Shown: positions 39,901-44,099 of the stretch, one piece after another | How positions within the stretch are numbered: position 1 is the stretch's first letter | Layout of the letters: each line of letters begins with the position of its first letter | Assembly: GCF_030445035.2 (NCBI RefSeq) | Contig: NC_080695.1 | Coordinates: 52,469,954-52,533,953, forward strand | DNA from: Dasypus novemcinctus | Taxonomy: Eukaryota; Chordata; Mammalia; Cingulata; Dasypodidae | Length of the DNA stretch: 64,000 nucleotides | Direction of reading: 5' to 3' | The notes under the pieces: model-generated | Told to the model about the DNA's origin: nothing | Databases searched by the model: none | What the model saw: the letters and a program-made list of their open reading frames with translations, nothing else | Translations under genes and position numbers: made by a program

Positions 39901-40410
39901 GACTTCAGGATTTTACTGGTGGACATGGCCATGAACAAGGGTAGCGGTGGGAAATGAAAAATGGGTTAACTTATCCAAATGCTCACAGATGCACTAGGGA
40001 AAGAGAGCTTAACTGAGCTATGAAAAATGAAACCTAAATGGGGAAAAAAAGGCAAGAATAAAGGCTATCATGAAATTACACCATATATTAGACTCACAAG
40101 GAAGAGATTAGATTTTTCTCTTCCTGGAGTGGTTCAATTGTCTTGGTTCTGTGTCAATACAAGGTCCCACTGGAGTTTTCTAGATCCTTCCTTGGTAACT
40201 GGTGCATGCAAGAAAAGAAAGAAAAATTAATGATCTCCAAAGTGTGTTTCCAATCTTTCTCTCTGCTTTCCTTTGCTTCTTTCCCTCTTTTGGAGGGCTT
40301 ACTTTGAAATCTTCCCAGTTGACACTGGATATTTCTATATGCTTAGAAGCTACTAAGGCATATGTGAATCCCCTGTATATTCTCTGTAACATTTATGTAA
40401 TCAAAATATC

Positions 40411-40470
<60 letters not shown>

Positions 40471-43400
40471 AGATACTAAGGTCGCCACTGACCCTTTCTG
40501 CTCTGGGTGTATCAGGAGTCTGAACACCACATGAGGACAGGAACTCATCTTCCTGCCTGTCATGTCCTCCATGCCATAAATTCACTCATTTTTTAACAAT
40601 CCCAGCAAGTAACAGCCATTTATTTTCATGTCACAGACTTTTGAGGGCTCCCCTTAAACTATATGGACACAGAATCCCTGAGGGAGTCCCCAGAAACAGA
40701 AGGGAAGGTATGACAAGCAAGTTGTTAAAGCCAAAGAAGAAACAAGATATCACAGAATGCAAATGATATTTTGCTTTTTTTCACATAGTAGTAATAACAC
40801 CAATTATTAGACACCATAGTTCCCAGGGTGGCCAAGCTTTCAGAAATATGAGTAATATGCTTAACAAAAATGCAAGTGCACATGGGATGGAATCTAAATT
40901 GCAGACTTGAAGGAGGAAACACTAAACTGTTTGGACATAGTTAAGCATTTGGCATCCTCTTTCTTGTCTTCAGTTTTATTTCCTGGCACACATTCATGAC
41001 TTCTCCCTGTATTTATCTCTGCTTGTACTGTTTGCCTCTATATACATTCATTTTTCCTTTAGAGAAACAGACAATTTCTATTTTATGATTGCTTCAGCAT
41101 TTTACTTCTCAGGAAAAAACCTTAAATTCCTTTCTTAAAGCTACAATATAAATGGTACATGAATTGACTTTTAGGAAAAAGGGATATATGGACAAGGGCC
41201 AAAAAGAAAAACTACAGACATATAACAGAAAAAAGTAAACATCTGTGATTAGAATAGGCAGACATAACATCAAACATTTGAGAACACATTCTAAAACAAT
41301 TAACAAACCATTTCAAAATCAAGAGTTAGTAAAGAAAGAGAAATACAGATTAAAAGAACTATAAAAAACATAGTATAGGCAACATTACCTTAGTAAATTT
41401 AAGACATTACAAATGGAATACTTATGGGAAGATGAAAATGACTAAAACTAAATGGAAATATATGTGAAAATCTTTAGTTTAGTTTTTTTGTGTGTGTGTG
41501 TAATTCAGCAGCAATTTTTCATCTTTATAACTGAAATGATATCAGAAAATTTTCTTCAATCTGAAAGAAAAGATCCTGGCAAAATGGCCATGACAAAACT
41601 TATAATTGCTTTCAAATGTACATAGGGTGGAATCTTTCATCTTTTCTGACTAGGTTGCAGTACGTGCCATGCTAAAACAATTAGAAGCATCTGAGGAAGG
41701 GGTTTACCTGACCAAGATGGTTGAGTAAGAAGTTTAAAAACCCTGTCTCCTCACAGCACCTTAGAAAACAGGCAGAGACTGGCTGAAACAAATAAATGAG
41801 AACTTTGGGGAAACAGTCAAAGGTGTACAGCAGCCAAATGAATGCTGAATCAAGAAAAAGGCAACTTAAGAACAGCAGGAAAACCTCACAGCACTTTTAC
41901 TAGCCTTCCCCCAGTTTTGTACAGAGGCAGCTCACGCTCCCTCTGCAGGTTCCTGGTCCTAGGTCTGGAGAGAACAGGGTCCACCTTCCAGACTGTCTGT
42001 AGCATCTTAAAGAACACATACAGTATGTTCACCTCTGACTCTCCTGTTCCAGTGCACACCCTGGACTGGAAAGTGGCTGGAATGGTTGTAAAACACCCTA
42101 TGGGAACAATCCAACAGCAGCAGATTGGGACAAAATATTAACCTACAGCTGCATTTACCATCCCAGTCCTCGGCAAATACCCTACAGGAAAACCCAGGAA
42201 TGTGTTTAGGATTCTCCCAGATTCCAACCCACATTTAAAGCTCTACTGGCTTATTTTTCCTTAGTAGGGGCTTTTTGTCTACAGCAGTCTCAGCCTCAGG
42301 GTACAGACTAATCAAACTCCCTTAGGTTGGAAATGACTGGTTTCCTCTAGTTCATCTAGTAATGGCTCTTCTCTTACTGAAATTTTAATCTAGTTATATT
42401 ACTTCACTTTCTCAGTCCCCTGGTTGGCTCTGATGTTTTCCAATAAGCAAGTTTTGTAAGGTAACCACTTTTTTTTTCCTATTACTGTTATGCCTCTGCT
42501 TGTTACATCTCCCTGGAAGTGTAAGTACCATTCCCTTCTCCAGGATTAAAAGCCAAGCTCCTCTCAGTCCAGCATGACTGTCATTTTCTGCTGGGATTCT
42601 ATTTCTCCACCTACAAAACTAGAAAGTGCTTCAGGGGAAAGAGAGTATGCATGTGGTGCTTAGATCAGGGTGATTCCTTTCCTTCGGGGATGTAGTACTT
42701 CAAGTCCTTTTGGTTTGGTTCTCCAATGCCTTCCCCTCTACTGTTTTACATACTTTCTCAACTTTTGCAGTTGCTTTTAGTTAGACAGTATGTTGGACAT
42801 AATCAACTATCATGTTCAAAACTAGAATGACTTTACCAGGATTTCTTTTCATCTTCCTTTCAGAAGTAAATATTGAAATGCACCTGGGGCAGCTCCCAGG
42901 CACAGAAGGAAAGGTATGACTCAGACGTTGTTAAAGCCAAGGAAGAAACAAGAAAGCACAAAAGGTCAATGATATTTTTTTCACACAGTGTTAATAATAC
43001 CAGTTATTAGGAAAAACAGTTCCCATCACAGACATGCTTTCAGAAATATGAATAATATACTTAAGAAAAAAGTAAATGTACATGGGATGGAATCTAAACC
43101 GTAGATTTGAAGGAGAACCTTACTAGAGCTTCCAAGATCAAGTGTAATGAGCAGGAGTCTGATCAAATACGAGGTTCTTCCTTTTTCATAGAACAGGCTC
43201 ATTAAGATAATTCACATACCATTTGATCCCCCATTAAAACTGTACAATTCAACAGCTTTTAGAACATGTACAGTTCTTTGCCTTTTGAGGTTATAAAGTT
43301 ACTATCTTCACATTTCAACTATTTCATCATTTCCTGTGTGTGAAATAAGTAGGATCTGGAGGACACAGAACCCCACCTGGACAGATGGTGCCAGTCTAAT

Positions 43401-43607
43401 AAGGCTAGTTAGGAAACTGCAGCTTTCTACAGGAGTAAGGAGAGCCCACTCAAAGCACCCAAGAAGAACCTGATTTAAATCAGTATGAAACAGAGAGTCC
43501 AATAAAACGGAAGGAAGCAGGTATGCCCAACATTTACTCACGGTAATGGGTGGGTCACTTGGAAATCCCAGCAGAATGAGCCAGAAGAGTAGCCAGGATA
43601 ACCCCAT
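9843..43607 (-). CDS. MIA3-like: MIA3/TANGO1-like gene, 20 exons, 3' end not found
   Basis: The exons below join into one frame of about 565 codons. Predicted order: signal peptide (residues 1-22), second half of an SH3-like MIA domain (23-51), a lumenal stretch and membrane helix (about 71-90), a long coiled coil (about 96-470) and a Pro-rich tail (to 565). This is the domain order of TANGO1/MIA3, an ER-exit-site receptor. In that family the lumenal SH3-like domain engages collagen/HSP47, the coiled coils recruit fusion and tether factors, and the Pro-rich tail binds Sec23. Matching exon phases, microexons and motifs tie it to MIA3 rather than MIA2. Divergence is too high for MIA3 itself, and the giant lumenal exon is absent. 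SH3 exon 2, one coiled-coil exon and the terminal exon were not found, and one Pro-rich exon is degenerate. A functional paralogue or a young pseudogene are both possible. Confidence 0.72.
10430..10610 (+). mobile_element. MIR SINE fragment
   Basis: Contains 'tttgcccagggtcacagcttgcaag' and 'ccgggtctgcctgcc', close to the MIR core ('gcccaaggtcacacagctagtaag'), in sense orientation. Ancient and degraded. It lies in the last visible intron of the MIA3-like gene. Confidence 0.6.
11425..12070 (+). mobile_element. Solo LTR, MaLR/ERVL-like, with 6-bp TSD
   Basis: A 646-bp LTR running TGTGGCAGTTTGAT...GCTAACAT, flanked by 'accctc' at 11,419-11,424 and 12,071-12,076. It carries an AATAAA signal ('gaataaatacc') and the family 3' phrase 'ctgatttctggtatgttgcatcagc'. 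No proviral interior. It is antisense to the host gene, so its polyadenylation signal should not terminate host transcripts. Confidence 0.8.
12288..12361 (-). CDS. MIA3-like: MIA3-like exon: Ser/Asn-rich linker before the Pro-rich tail
   Basis: 74 bp, acceptor CTGATTCAG, donor G|GTAAAT. After two split bases it encodes PGAAPVKNNNSRSSFPAKMMEEGK. This parallels the GSGTATMMNSSSRGSSP...DEGK segment that precedes the GPPPFPG stretch in TANGO1. Enters in phase 1, leaves in phase 0. Its entry phase equals the exit phase of the exon at 14,028-14,122, so skipping the degenerate exon between them keeps the frame. Confidence 0.8.
12880..13375 (+). mobile_element. ORF-less L1-mobilised retroelement with 13-bp TSD
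   Basis: A 496-bp insertion flanked by the perfect direct repeat 'agaaatggactta' at 12,867-12,879 and 13,376-13,388, ending in an A-rich tail. It has the same family body as 9,249-9,784, including 'aatggattagagtgggcttattgg', 'gatatggggggcattttt' and 'gtacatgggaacctc'. Its 5' start differs from the other copies, consistent with 5' truncation during L1 retrotransposition. Confidence 0.8.
13740..13863 (-). pseudogene. MIA3-like: Degenerate MIA3-like Pro/Ser exon with frameshift
   Basis: From a weak acceptor (GTCAAAG|GG) the frame set by the upstream exon reads GSPSQNVSLSVS. This parallels the GPLSQNGSFGPSP segment of TANGO1. The parallel then continues in another frame (SPVNGGAHTCPL versus SPVSGGECSPPL), so a small indel, apparently 2 bp, lies near 13,826-13,840. 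The upstream frame meets a stop at about 13,775, and the other frame runs into TGATGATGA at about 13,752. The acceptor lacks a good pyrimidine tract. This exon has lost coding function or is skipped. Confidence 0.6.
14028..14122 (-). CDS. MIA3-like: MIA3-like exon: end of coiled coil into Pro-rich region
   Basis: 95 bp with pyrimidine-rich acceptor (TTTGTGTTGAAG) and donor G|GTAGGA. It encodes LEKNQNKKAQEK then GIKAPMLGRTDMQNPPCR. The second half parallels the VIVKPMPGKPNTQNPPRRG stretch that links coiled coil and Pro-rich domain in TANGO1. Two residues shorter than I expect in the coiled-coil end. Enters with two split bases, leaves in phase 1. Confidence 0.78.
14258..14325 (-). CDS. MIA3-like: MIA3-like exon: coiled coil (ERAMVEE)
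   Basis: 68 bp, acceptor CTCTATAG, donor G|GTACAG. Encodes IRIQDLERAMVEETRAAAYL plus RC and a split Arg. This matches in length and pattern the AERAIAEEKREAANLRHK part of the TANGO1 coiled coil. Phase 0 in, phase 2 out. A second AG 16 bp inside the exon is possible but would break frame and family length. Confidence 0.8.
14410..14445 (-). CDS. MIA3-like: MIA3-like exon: 36-bp coiled-coil exon
   Basis: 36 bp, acceptor TTTTTCAG, donor G|GTAGGA. Encodes IALYEKKEHDNW, parallel to IATHEKKAHENW in TANGO1. This is a highly characteristic family segment with an invariant NW. Phase 0 on both sides. Confidence 0.85.
14557..14617 (-). CDS. MIA3-like: MIA3-like exon: coiled coil
   Basis: 61 bp, acceptor CTCATAG, donor G|GTAACA. 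After completing a split Lys it encodes KIIEEMEKKLQQAESSFKQE, parallel to [20 protein letters not shown] of TANGO1. Leaves in phase 0. Confidence 0.85.
15235..15336 (-). CDS. MIA3-like: MIA3-like exon: coiled coil
   Basis: 102 bp, acceptor ATCTTAG, donor A|GTGAGC. Encodes KLEHEEHKQQKTQKELSAAE then EKNSLAMEEVENY. This parallels the KKLSQEEYERQ...LSAADEKAVSAAEEVKTYK segment of TANGO1. Both ends split Lys codons. Confidence 0.85.
16206..16232. repeat. (CA)n microsatellite
   Basis: Pure 'acacac' dinucleotide run of about 25 bp inside an intron. Confidence 0.9.
16816..17262 (+). mobile_element. LTR, MaLR/ERVL-like, 5'-truncated
   Basis: Same family as 11,425-12,070. Shared phrases are 'atattggattatgtttgtaaac', 'tttgattgggcca', 'ggagccccgggaa', 'gcagccatcttgctccaaca' and 'aataaatacccttta', ending 'ctgactaatacag'. 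The first ~40 bp of the LTR are missing. No internal genes. Confidence 0.75.
17263..20683. other. Intron with L1 3'UTR fragment and possible LTR, no exon seen
   Basis: A sense L1 3'UTR fragment lies at about 18,690-18,960 ('gtgaacataattgatagcactgaa'-like phrases, 'gttattaataatagggtagaatatg'). 20,000-20,500 resembles an ERV LTR (TA-rich end, 'agccatttatagttagtctg'), but this is only a weak impression. The remainder looks unique. No MIA3-like exon was visible between 15,336 and 20,684, in line with the phase match across it. Confidence 0.45.
20684..20822 (-). CDS. MIA3-like: MIA3-like exon: coiled coil
   Basis: 139 bp, acceptor CTTTTCAG, donor A|GTAAGG. Encodes EYLKQLEDECNALRSVKHAK, EEECKTLSMKLEIFDEIYAQ, RKMSAE and part of Lys. 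This parallels the [40 protein letters not shown] region of TANGO1. The ECKTL core is identical. Enters with two split bases, leaves in phase 2. Confidence 0.88.
20999..21089 (-). CDS. MIA3-like: MIA3-like exon: coiled coil (KCNLE)
   Basis: 91 bp, acceptor ATTCTTAG, donor G|GTATGT. Encodes TKAAISAPEDDLEKLQFRLG and SMTTTKCNLE. This parallels [31 protein letters not shown] in TANGO1, with KCNLE identical. Phase 0 in, phase 1 out. Confidence 0.88.
21178..21230 (-). CDS. MIA3-like: MIA3-like exon: QMMDVS segment
   Basis: 53 bp, acceptor TTTTTTAG, donor G|GTATAA. Encodes DVNRKMEIPATQMMDVSQ including a split first codon, parallel to the [20 protein letters not shown] of TANGO1. QMMDVS is conserved. 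Confidence 0.87.
21410..21787 (-). mobile_element. L1M-type 3' fragment (antisense), left part
   Basis: Starts with 'aattcacataccacaaatgcacc' and 'gtgtacaattccgtggttattag', the antisense of old mammalian L1 3' ends. Interrupted at 21,788 by an LTR and resumed at 22,236. Confidence 0.75.
21788..22235 (+). mobile_element. ERV-L-type solo LTR inserted in L1
   Basis: Starts 'tgttaatttcacaggcccacttggc' and ends 'tctagagaattttggctaaaaca'. This is the sense form of the LTR family seen inverted at 52,383-52,839 and 53,778-54,219. The L1 reads on from 21,787 to 22,236. A (CA)n run lies at 22,165-22,190. Confidence 0.7.
22236..22560 (-). mobile_element. L1M-type 3' fragment (antisense), right part
   Basis: Continues the L1 antisense text ('cattttatttatccattaac', 'tttccaatttgggctattatg', 'tgagttactgccaggatg'). 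Confidence 0.75.
22652..22711. repeat. 24-bp direct repeat, 36-bp period
   Basis: 'gctggacagaaacaagcatataac' occurs at 22,652-22,675 and identically at 22,688-22,711. A small local duplication in an intron. Confidence 0.9.
22828..22915 (-). CDS. MIA3-like: MIA3-like exon: ALTNCI segment
   Basis: 88 bp, acceptor CTTTTTAG, donor G|GTAAGA. Encodes ALTNCIAQLNESYESEFEDK and NLGVNEVLT. The first ten residues are nearly identical to ALTNCITQLN of TANGO1, and the rest is the acidic linker. Phase 0 in, phase 1 out. Confidence 0.9.
22999..23118 (-). CDS. MIA3-like: MIA3-like exon: coiled coil
   Basis: 120 bp, acceptor CTTTCCAG, donor T|GTAAGT. Encodes MQQQIEGRKEHSELLEKIKY and LENKQKDMEKAMTEKDNTIA. 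This parallels [40 protein letters not shown] of TANGO1. Phase 0 on both sides. Confidence 0.9.
23748..23811. repeat. Perfect 32-bp tandem duplication
   Basis: A 32-bp unit starting 'aaaacaaacttgtcctcata' is present twice head to tail (23,748-23,779, 23,780-23,811) with no difference. Intronic. Confidence 0.92.
23893..23928 (-). CDS. MIA3-like: MIA3-like exon: 36-bp coiled-coil exon
   Basis: 36 bp, acceptor CTGATACAG, donor G|GTAAAA. Encodes RENISLRNKKDE, parallel to EENARLKKKKEQ in TANGO1, just before the LQQEIEDW segment. Phase 0 on both sides. The TANGO1 segment that should precede it (about 47 residues, SEVQIALNEAK...ECHRVQ) was not found between here and 24,595. Confidence 0.78.
24595..24705 (-). 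CDS. MIA3-like: MIA3-like exon: coiled coil
   Basis: 111 bp, acceptor TATTGCAG, donor G|GTAAGA. Encodes DNIKTLNGSNEMLNQSIEIT and RVALIFKRNEEIKNQIL. This parallels [37 protein letters not shown] of TANGO1. Phase 0 on both sides. Confidence 0.88.
24791..24868 (-). CDS. MIA3-like: MIA3-like exon: coiled coil
   Basis: 78 bp, acceptor TATATAG, donor G|GTAAAT. Encodes TSEFKKCIKETKREFNVLSD plus EANKFK, parallel to the [26 protein letters not shown] segment of TANGO1. LSDEA is identical. Phase 0 on both sides. Confidence 0.88.
25104..25192 (-). CDS. MIA3-like: MIA3-like exon: start of coiled coil
   Basis: 89 bp, acceptor GTTTTTAG, donor G|GTATAA. Encodes (V)NLQQISNKIKNFMDENAEIA and QKISILEQK, parallel to [30 protein letters not shown] in TANGO1. 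Enters with a split Val, leaves in phase 0. Confidence 0.9.
25440..25830 (+). mobile_element. L1M-type 3'UTR fragment
   Basis: Sense L1 3'UTR phrases: 'tcaattgtaacaaatgtactac', 'atgttaataatagggaaaac' and 'tatatgggaattccctatac', with an A-rich end. Confidence 0.7.
26510..26720 (+). mobile_element. Possible MIR SINE fragment
   Basis: 'tcaagattttcatctccaagatgtgaatgctagcacctac' resembles the MIR stretch 'tcctcatctgtaaaatggg...tagtacctac'. Strongly degraded. Confidence 0.4.
27418..27439 (-). CDS. MIA3-like: MIA3-like 22-bp microexon
   Basis: 22 bp only, acceptor TCTTCTAG, donor G|GTAAGC. Encodes VKPHTYQ plus the first base of Val. It joins the membrane exon to the coiled coil as VKPHTYQ|V, parallel to VKDRVYQV in TANGO1. 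A microexon at this exact place is strong evidence for the gene model. No gene predictor would find it without homology. Confidence 0.85.
27895..28110 (-). mobile_element. Retroelement 3' end (antisense, T-rich start)
   Basis: A T-rich stretch followed by 'attgactttgtaataatattac', 'ggtcccattcaacccc' and C-runs looks like the inverted polyadenylated 3' end of an L1-type element. Family not settled. Confidence 0.45.
29207..29324. repeat. Perfect 58-bp tandem duplication (60-bp period)
   Basis: The unit opening 'aaaccaggaaactgttctca' and closing 'cttctgcccctttag/tc' occurs at 29,207-29,264 and 29,267-29,324 without a mismatch. It lies in the intron upstream of the 22-bp microexon. Recent duplication or assembly artefact. 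Confidence 0.93.
29865..29970 (-). mobile_element. tRNA-derived SINE (DAS-type), antisense
   Basis: Starts with a T17 run (inverted poly-A). On the minus strand it reads 'gtagctcagtggttgagcac' (A-box-like) and 'ggttcaatcccaggtac' (B-box-like), a tRNA-like head of about 75 bp. The same family occurs at 60,175-60,280. Confidence 0.75.
30767..31412 (-). mobile_element. Solo LTR, MaLR/ERVL-like, inverted
   Basis: On the minus strand it runs TGTGCTAGTTTGAATC...GCAAACTAAAACA. It contains 'ggaccccagaaaatc', 'tactagagtcct'-type phrases and the family gene-less body. It is the only member of this LTR family in reverse orientation in the window, and so in the same direction as the MIA3-like gene. It therefore could act as a promoter or polyadenylation site for it. 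Confidence 0.7.
31930..32360 (+). mobile_element. DAS-type SINE, diverged
   Basis: 'agatgtggctcaaccaattgggctcccatctactgtaggaggtc' is a tRNA-like head. It is followed by a body with repeated 'ctggcccatgcagtgagctggcccacatgg' phrases and an A-rich tail ('gggaaaaaaaaataaacc'). Confidence 0.7.
32640..33000 (+). mobile_element. L1M-type 3'UTR fragment
   Basis: 'gaaactcaaaatctttgtgcctggtaag...cacagaagagtacacactgtgt' and 'tccatgtatgtgaaattctatt' are typical of the sense 3' region of old mammalian L1s. A similar piece lies at 34,620-34,830. Confidence 0.6.
33869..34298 (+). mobile_element. Full-length DAS SINE (armadillo type) with 11-bp TSD
   Basis: Begins GGGAAGCGGACTTGGCCCAG with an RNA polymerase III A box, then 'ggttcaaaccc' (B box). 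It continues with 'gcacaaggaatgccatgg', 'aggggtgtcccccgcgtagg', 'cacggagagctgacacaag' and ends in a (CAAA/TAAA)n tail. The direct repeat 'aaaggaaacaa' flanks it (33,858-33,868 and 34,299-34,309). Little diverged from the DAS consensus as I remember it. The best species marker in the window. Confidence 0.93.
34392..34523 (-). CDS. MIA3-like: MIA3-like exon: membrane-spanning segment
   Basis: 132 bp, acceptor TTATTCTAG, donor T|GTGAGT. Encodes LADLLPDSFPSGSDLYRFFW then NCIITTGYLGISLFAIFIW and SKVLA. The lumenal part matches the LPDDVQPGPDFYGLPW stretch of TANGO1. The hydrophobic 20-residue helix ending FAIFIW matches its FAIFLW membrane segment. Phase 0 on both sides. An alternative AG 4 bp inside would break the frame. 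Confidence 0.88.
34620..34830 (+). mobile_element. L1M-type 3'UTR fragment
   Basis: 'ctcagaaacactatactgagcagagaaag' and 'gtgcttccatttatatgaaattctag' are sense L1 3' phrases. Confidence 0.6.
35455..35870 (+). mobile_element. L1M-type 3' fragment
   Basis: 'gtagtatatccataaaatggaatactacccagg' and later 'cggtggtgattatttcatagttac' are standard L1 3'-region phrases in sense. Confidence 0.65.
35953..36039 (-). CDS. MIA3-like: MIA3-like exon: C-terminal half of the SH3-like MIA domain
   Basis: 87 bp, acceptor TTCTACAG, donor T|GTAAGT. Encodes VERTFGNVPKDLVQLIHKYI and KEDLYFPFH. This parallels the [29 protein letters not shown] end of the TANGO1 SH3-like domain. The FG-x-x-PKDL core is kept, though the usual YFP is NVP. 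Phase 0 on both sides, so it can join directly to the membrane exon. Confidence 0.85.
36060..36775 (+). mobile_element. L1M-type 3'UTR fragments (two pieces)
   Basis: 36,060-36,535 has 'gacatcatggtgactgaaataagccagac' and 'ggttaccaggagccagggtgggag'. 36,545-36,775 has 'ggactatagttaatatttcaattat' and 'caattgcaactaatgttcta', ending A-rich. Both are sense L1 3'UTR. Confidence 0.7.
36970..38650 (+). pseudogene. Gammaretrovirus-like ERV pol remnant (RNase H to integrase)
   Basis: From 36,989 the plus strand reads an RNase H-like end (an AGYSVVT segment, then a KSQ stretch). A zinc-binding His-Cys region follows at about 37,600-37,740 with a TNPCVTC motif. The integrase core (37,790-38,130) starts with a WQIDFT-type motif and later shows a QSDN segment. 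Many stops and frame changes make it non-coding. Pol is normally cleaved into protease, RT/RNase H and integrase; only the second half is present here. Upstream pol and gag are absent. It lies antisense within the gene's large first-to-second exon interval. Confidence 0.75.
39010..39240 (-). mobile_element. DAS-type SINE, antisense, inside the ERV remnant
   Basis: Starts with inverted A-rich tail 'ttaaagatttattttatttattt'. It has 'tgggaactgagcccaggacctcc' (inverted B-box region) and 'gttgtgtctctcatgatttttc'. Inserted between pol remnant and the putative LTR. Confidence 0.7.
39250..39700 (+). mobile_element. Probable class I ERV LTR (3' LTR of the pol remnant)
   Basis: 'cctgtataaaagttgttaaaataaaacc' gives a TATA-like and AATAAA-like pair. 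It is followed by 'ggcagggaggcagatttcagatttgag' and a pyrimidine-rich stretch, the usual R/U5 layout of class I LTRs. The ends are not defined. 39,600-40,200 may still be retroviral but I cannot assign it. Confidence 0.4.
40415..40466. repeat. (GA)n microsatellite
   Basis: About 52 bp of uninterrupted 'ga' dinucleotides. A likely polymorphic locus. Confidence 0.95.
40690..40925. repeat. Diverged ~230-bp repeat, copy 1
   Basis: Shares with 42,890-43,115 the order 'gttgttaaagccaa(a/g)gaagaaacaag', 'tttttttcacA(tag/cag)tg', 'ccagttattag'-like, 'tttcagaaatatga(g/a)taatat', 'catgggatggaatctaaa' and 'gaaggagg/gaacc'. Family unknown. The minus strand is open (40,725-40,922), but copy 2 has a stop at the same place. 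Confidence 0.75.
41700..42200 (+). mobile_element. L1-type 5'UTR fragment
   Basis: 'gaccaagatggttgagtaagaagtttaaaaacc' followed by 'aacaggcagagactggctg' resembles the 'ccaagatggcggagtgagaag' opening of old L1/HAL1 5'UTRs in sense orientation. Confidence 0.55.
42890..43115. repeat. Diverged ~230-bp repeat, copy 2
   Basis: Partner of 40,690-40,925 in the same orientation, about 2.2 kb away. See copy 1 for shared phrases. Confidence 0.75.
43195..43290 (-). mobile_element. Short L1M 3' fragment (antisense)
   Basis: 'aattcacataccatttgatcc' and 'actgtacaattcaacagcttttag' match the antisense L1M phrases seen at 21,415. Confidence 0.6.
43542..43607 (-). CDS. MIA3-like: MIA3-like first coding exon: signal peptide
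   Basis: ATG at 43,607 in good Kozak context (GGACATGGG: G at -3 and +4). It encodes MGLSWLLFWLILLGFPSDPP plus IT and ends at donor C|GTGAGT. A short N-region and an 11-residue hydrophobic core fit a cleavable ER signal peptide, as in MIA-family first exons. It leaves in phase 0, compatible with the SH3 exon at 36,039. The intervening exon carrying the first half of the SH3 domain (the two Cys and the GPDC-type motif) was not found. Confidence 0.68.
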
Positions 43608-43609
43608 GT

Positions 43610-43830
43610 CCTGGCTCCCTGGGGGGCGGTGTTGGTGCCACCAAGAGGGGAAGGGGAGGGGCTAAGGCTGGGTCTAGGGTGGGGGTGGTCCCGAGAATGC
43701 GAATGGGGTGAGGGTGTGGCCAGGCTCAGAGTTGAGGTGTGAGAAATGGGAAAGGGCAGAGTGGGTGGATATCTCCGAGGAGGAAGAGACAGGGTTGGGG
43801 GGATTTAGGGGAGGGTAGAAGGAGAGGGAT
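43610..43830 (-). promoter_or_regulatory. Probable promoter/5'UTR of the MIA3-like gene
   Basis: GC-rich sequence directly upstream of the signal-peptide exon. On the minus strand it contains a GC-box (CCGCCCCCC) about 20 bp before the ATG and several CACCC/CCCTCCCC Sp1/KLF-type boxes. No TATA box is seen close by. The richness ends near 44,060. Inferred from base composition and position. Confidence 0.5.
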
Positions 43831-44067
43831 CTAGCTGGAGAGTGGAATAGGGTTCAGCTCAGTAGGTGAGGGTATCAGTAAGTCAGCAGGTACGCAAGTT
43901 CTGCCGGCACTAGGTGCAGGCCAATTTAAACTGCCAGGAGCAAGTGAAGGACAAGGACTAGGCTCCGTCCTCCTTCCTGCCTTCTCCTGTGTGGCTGCTG
44001 CCTTGGCAACCTGGATGCTTTGCATCTCTCCTCGACCAATCCCCTGCCTTTGCTCCTTGCCCATCAT
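43831..44067 (-). other. Upstream ORF (78 codons) in the GC-rich region
   Basis: An open frame of 78 codons without family resemblance lies 5' of the signal exon. It may be a chance ORF in GC-rich sequence or an upstream ORF in a longer 5'UTR. I see no splice signal that would join it in frame. Confidence 0.2.
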
Positions 44068-44099
44068 AGTGGACGCCCTCGCGACCCCATTCTAAGGAT

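Noticed and set aside
39598..40230. Possible env remnant after the gammaretrovirus-like pol
   Set aside because: Position would fit, but the two short Cys-containing frames show no motif I can name. Left unassigned.
40725..40922. Minus-strand ORF with Trp-Cys and Tyr-rich stretch as the missing SH3 exon
   Set aside because: The Cys spacing does not fit the MIA-type domain, no matching acceptor/donor pair is present, and the duplicated copy at 42,890-43,115 has a stop in the same frame.
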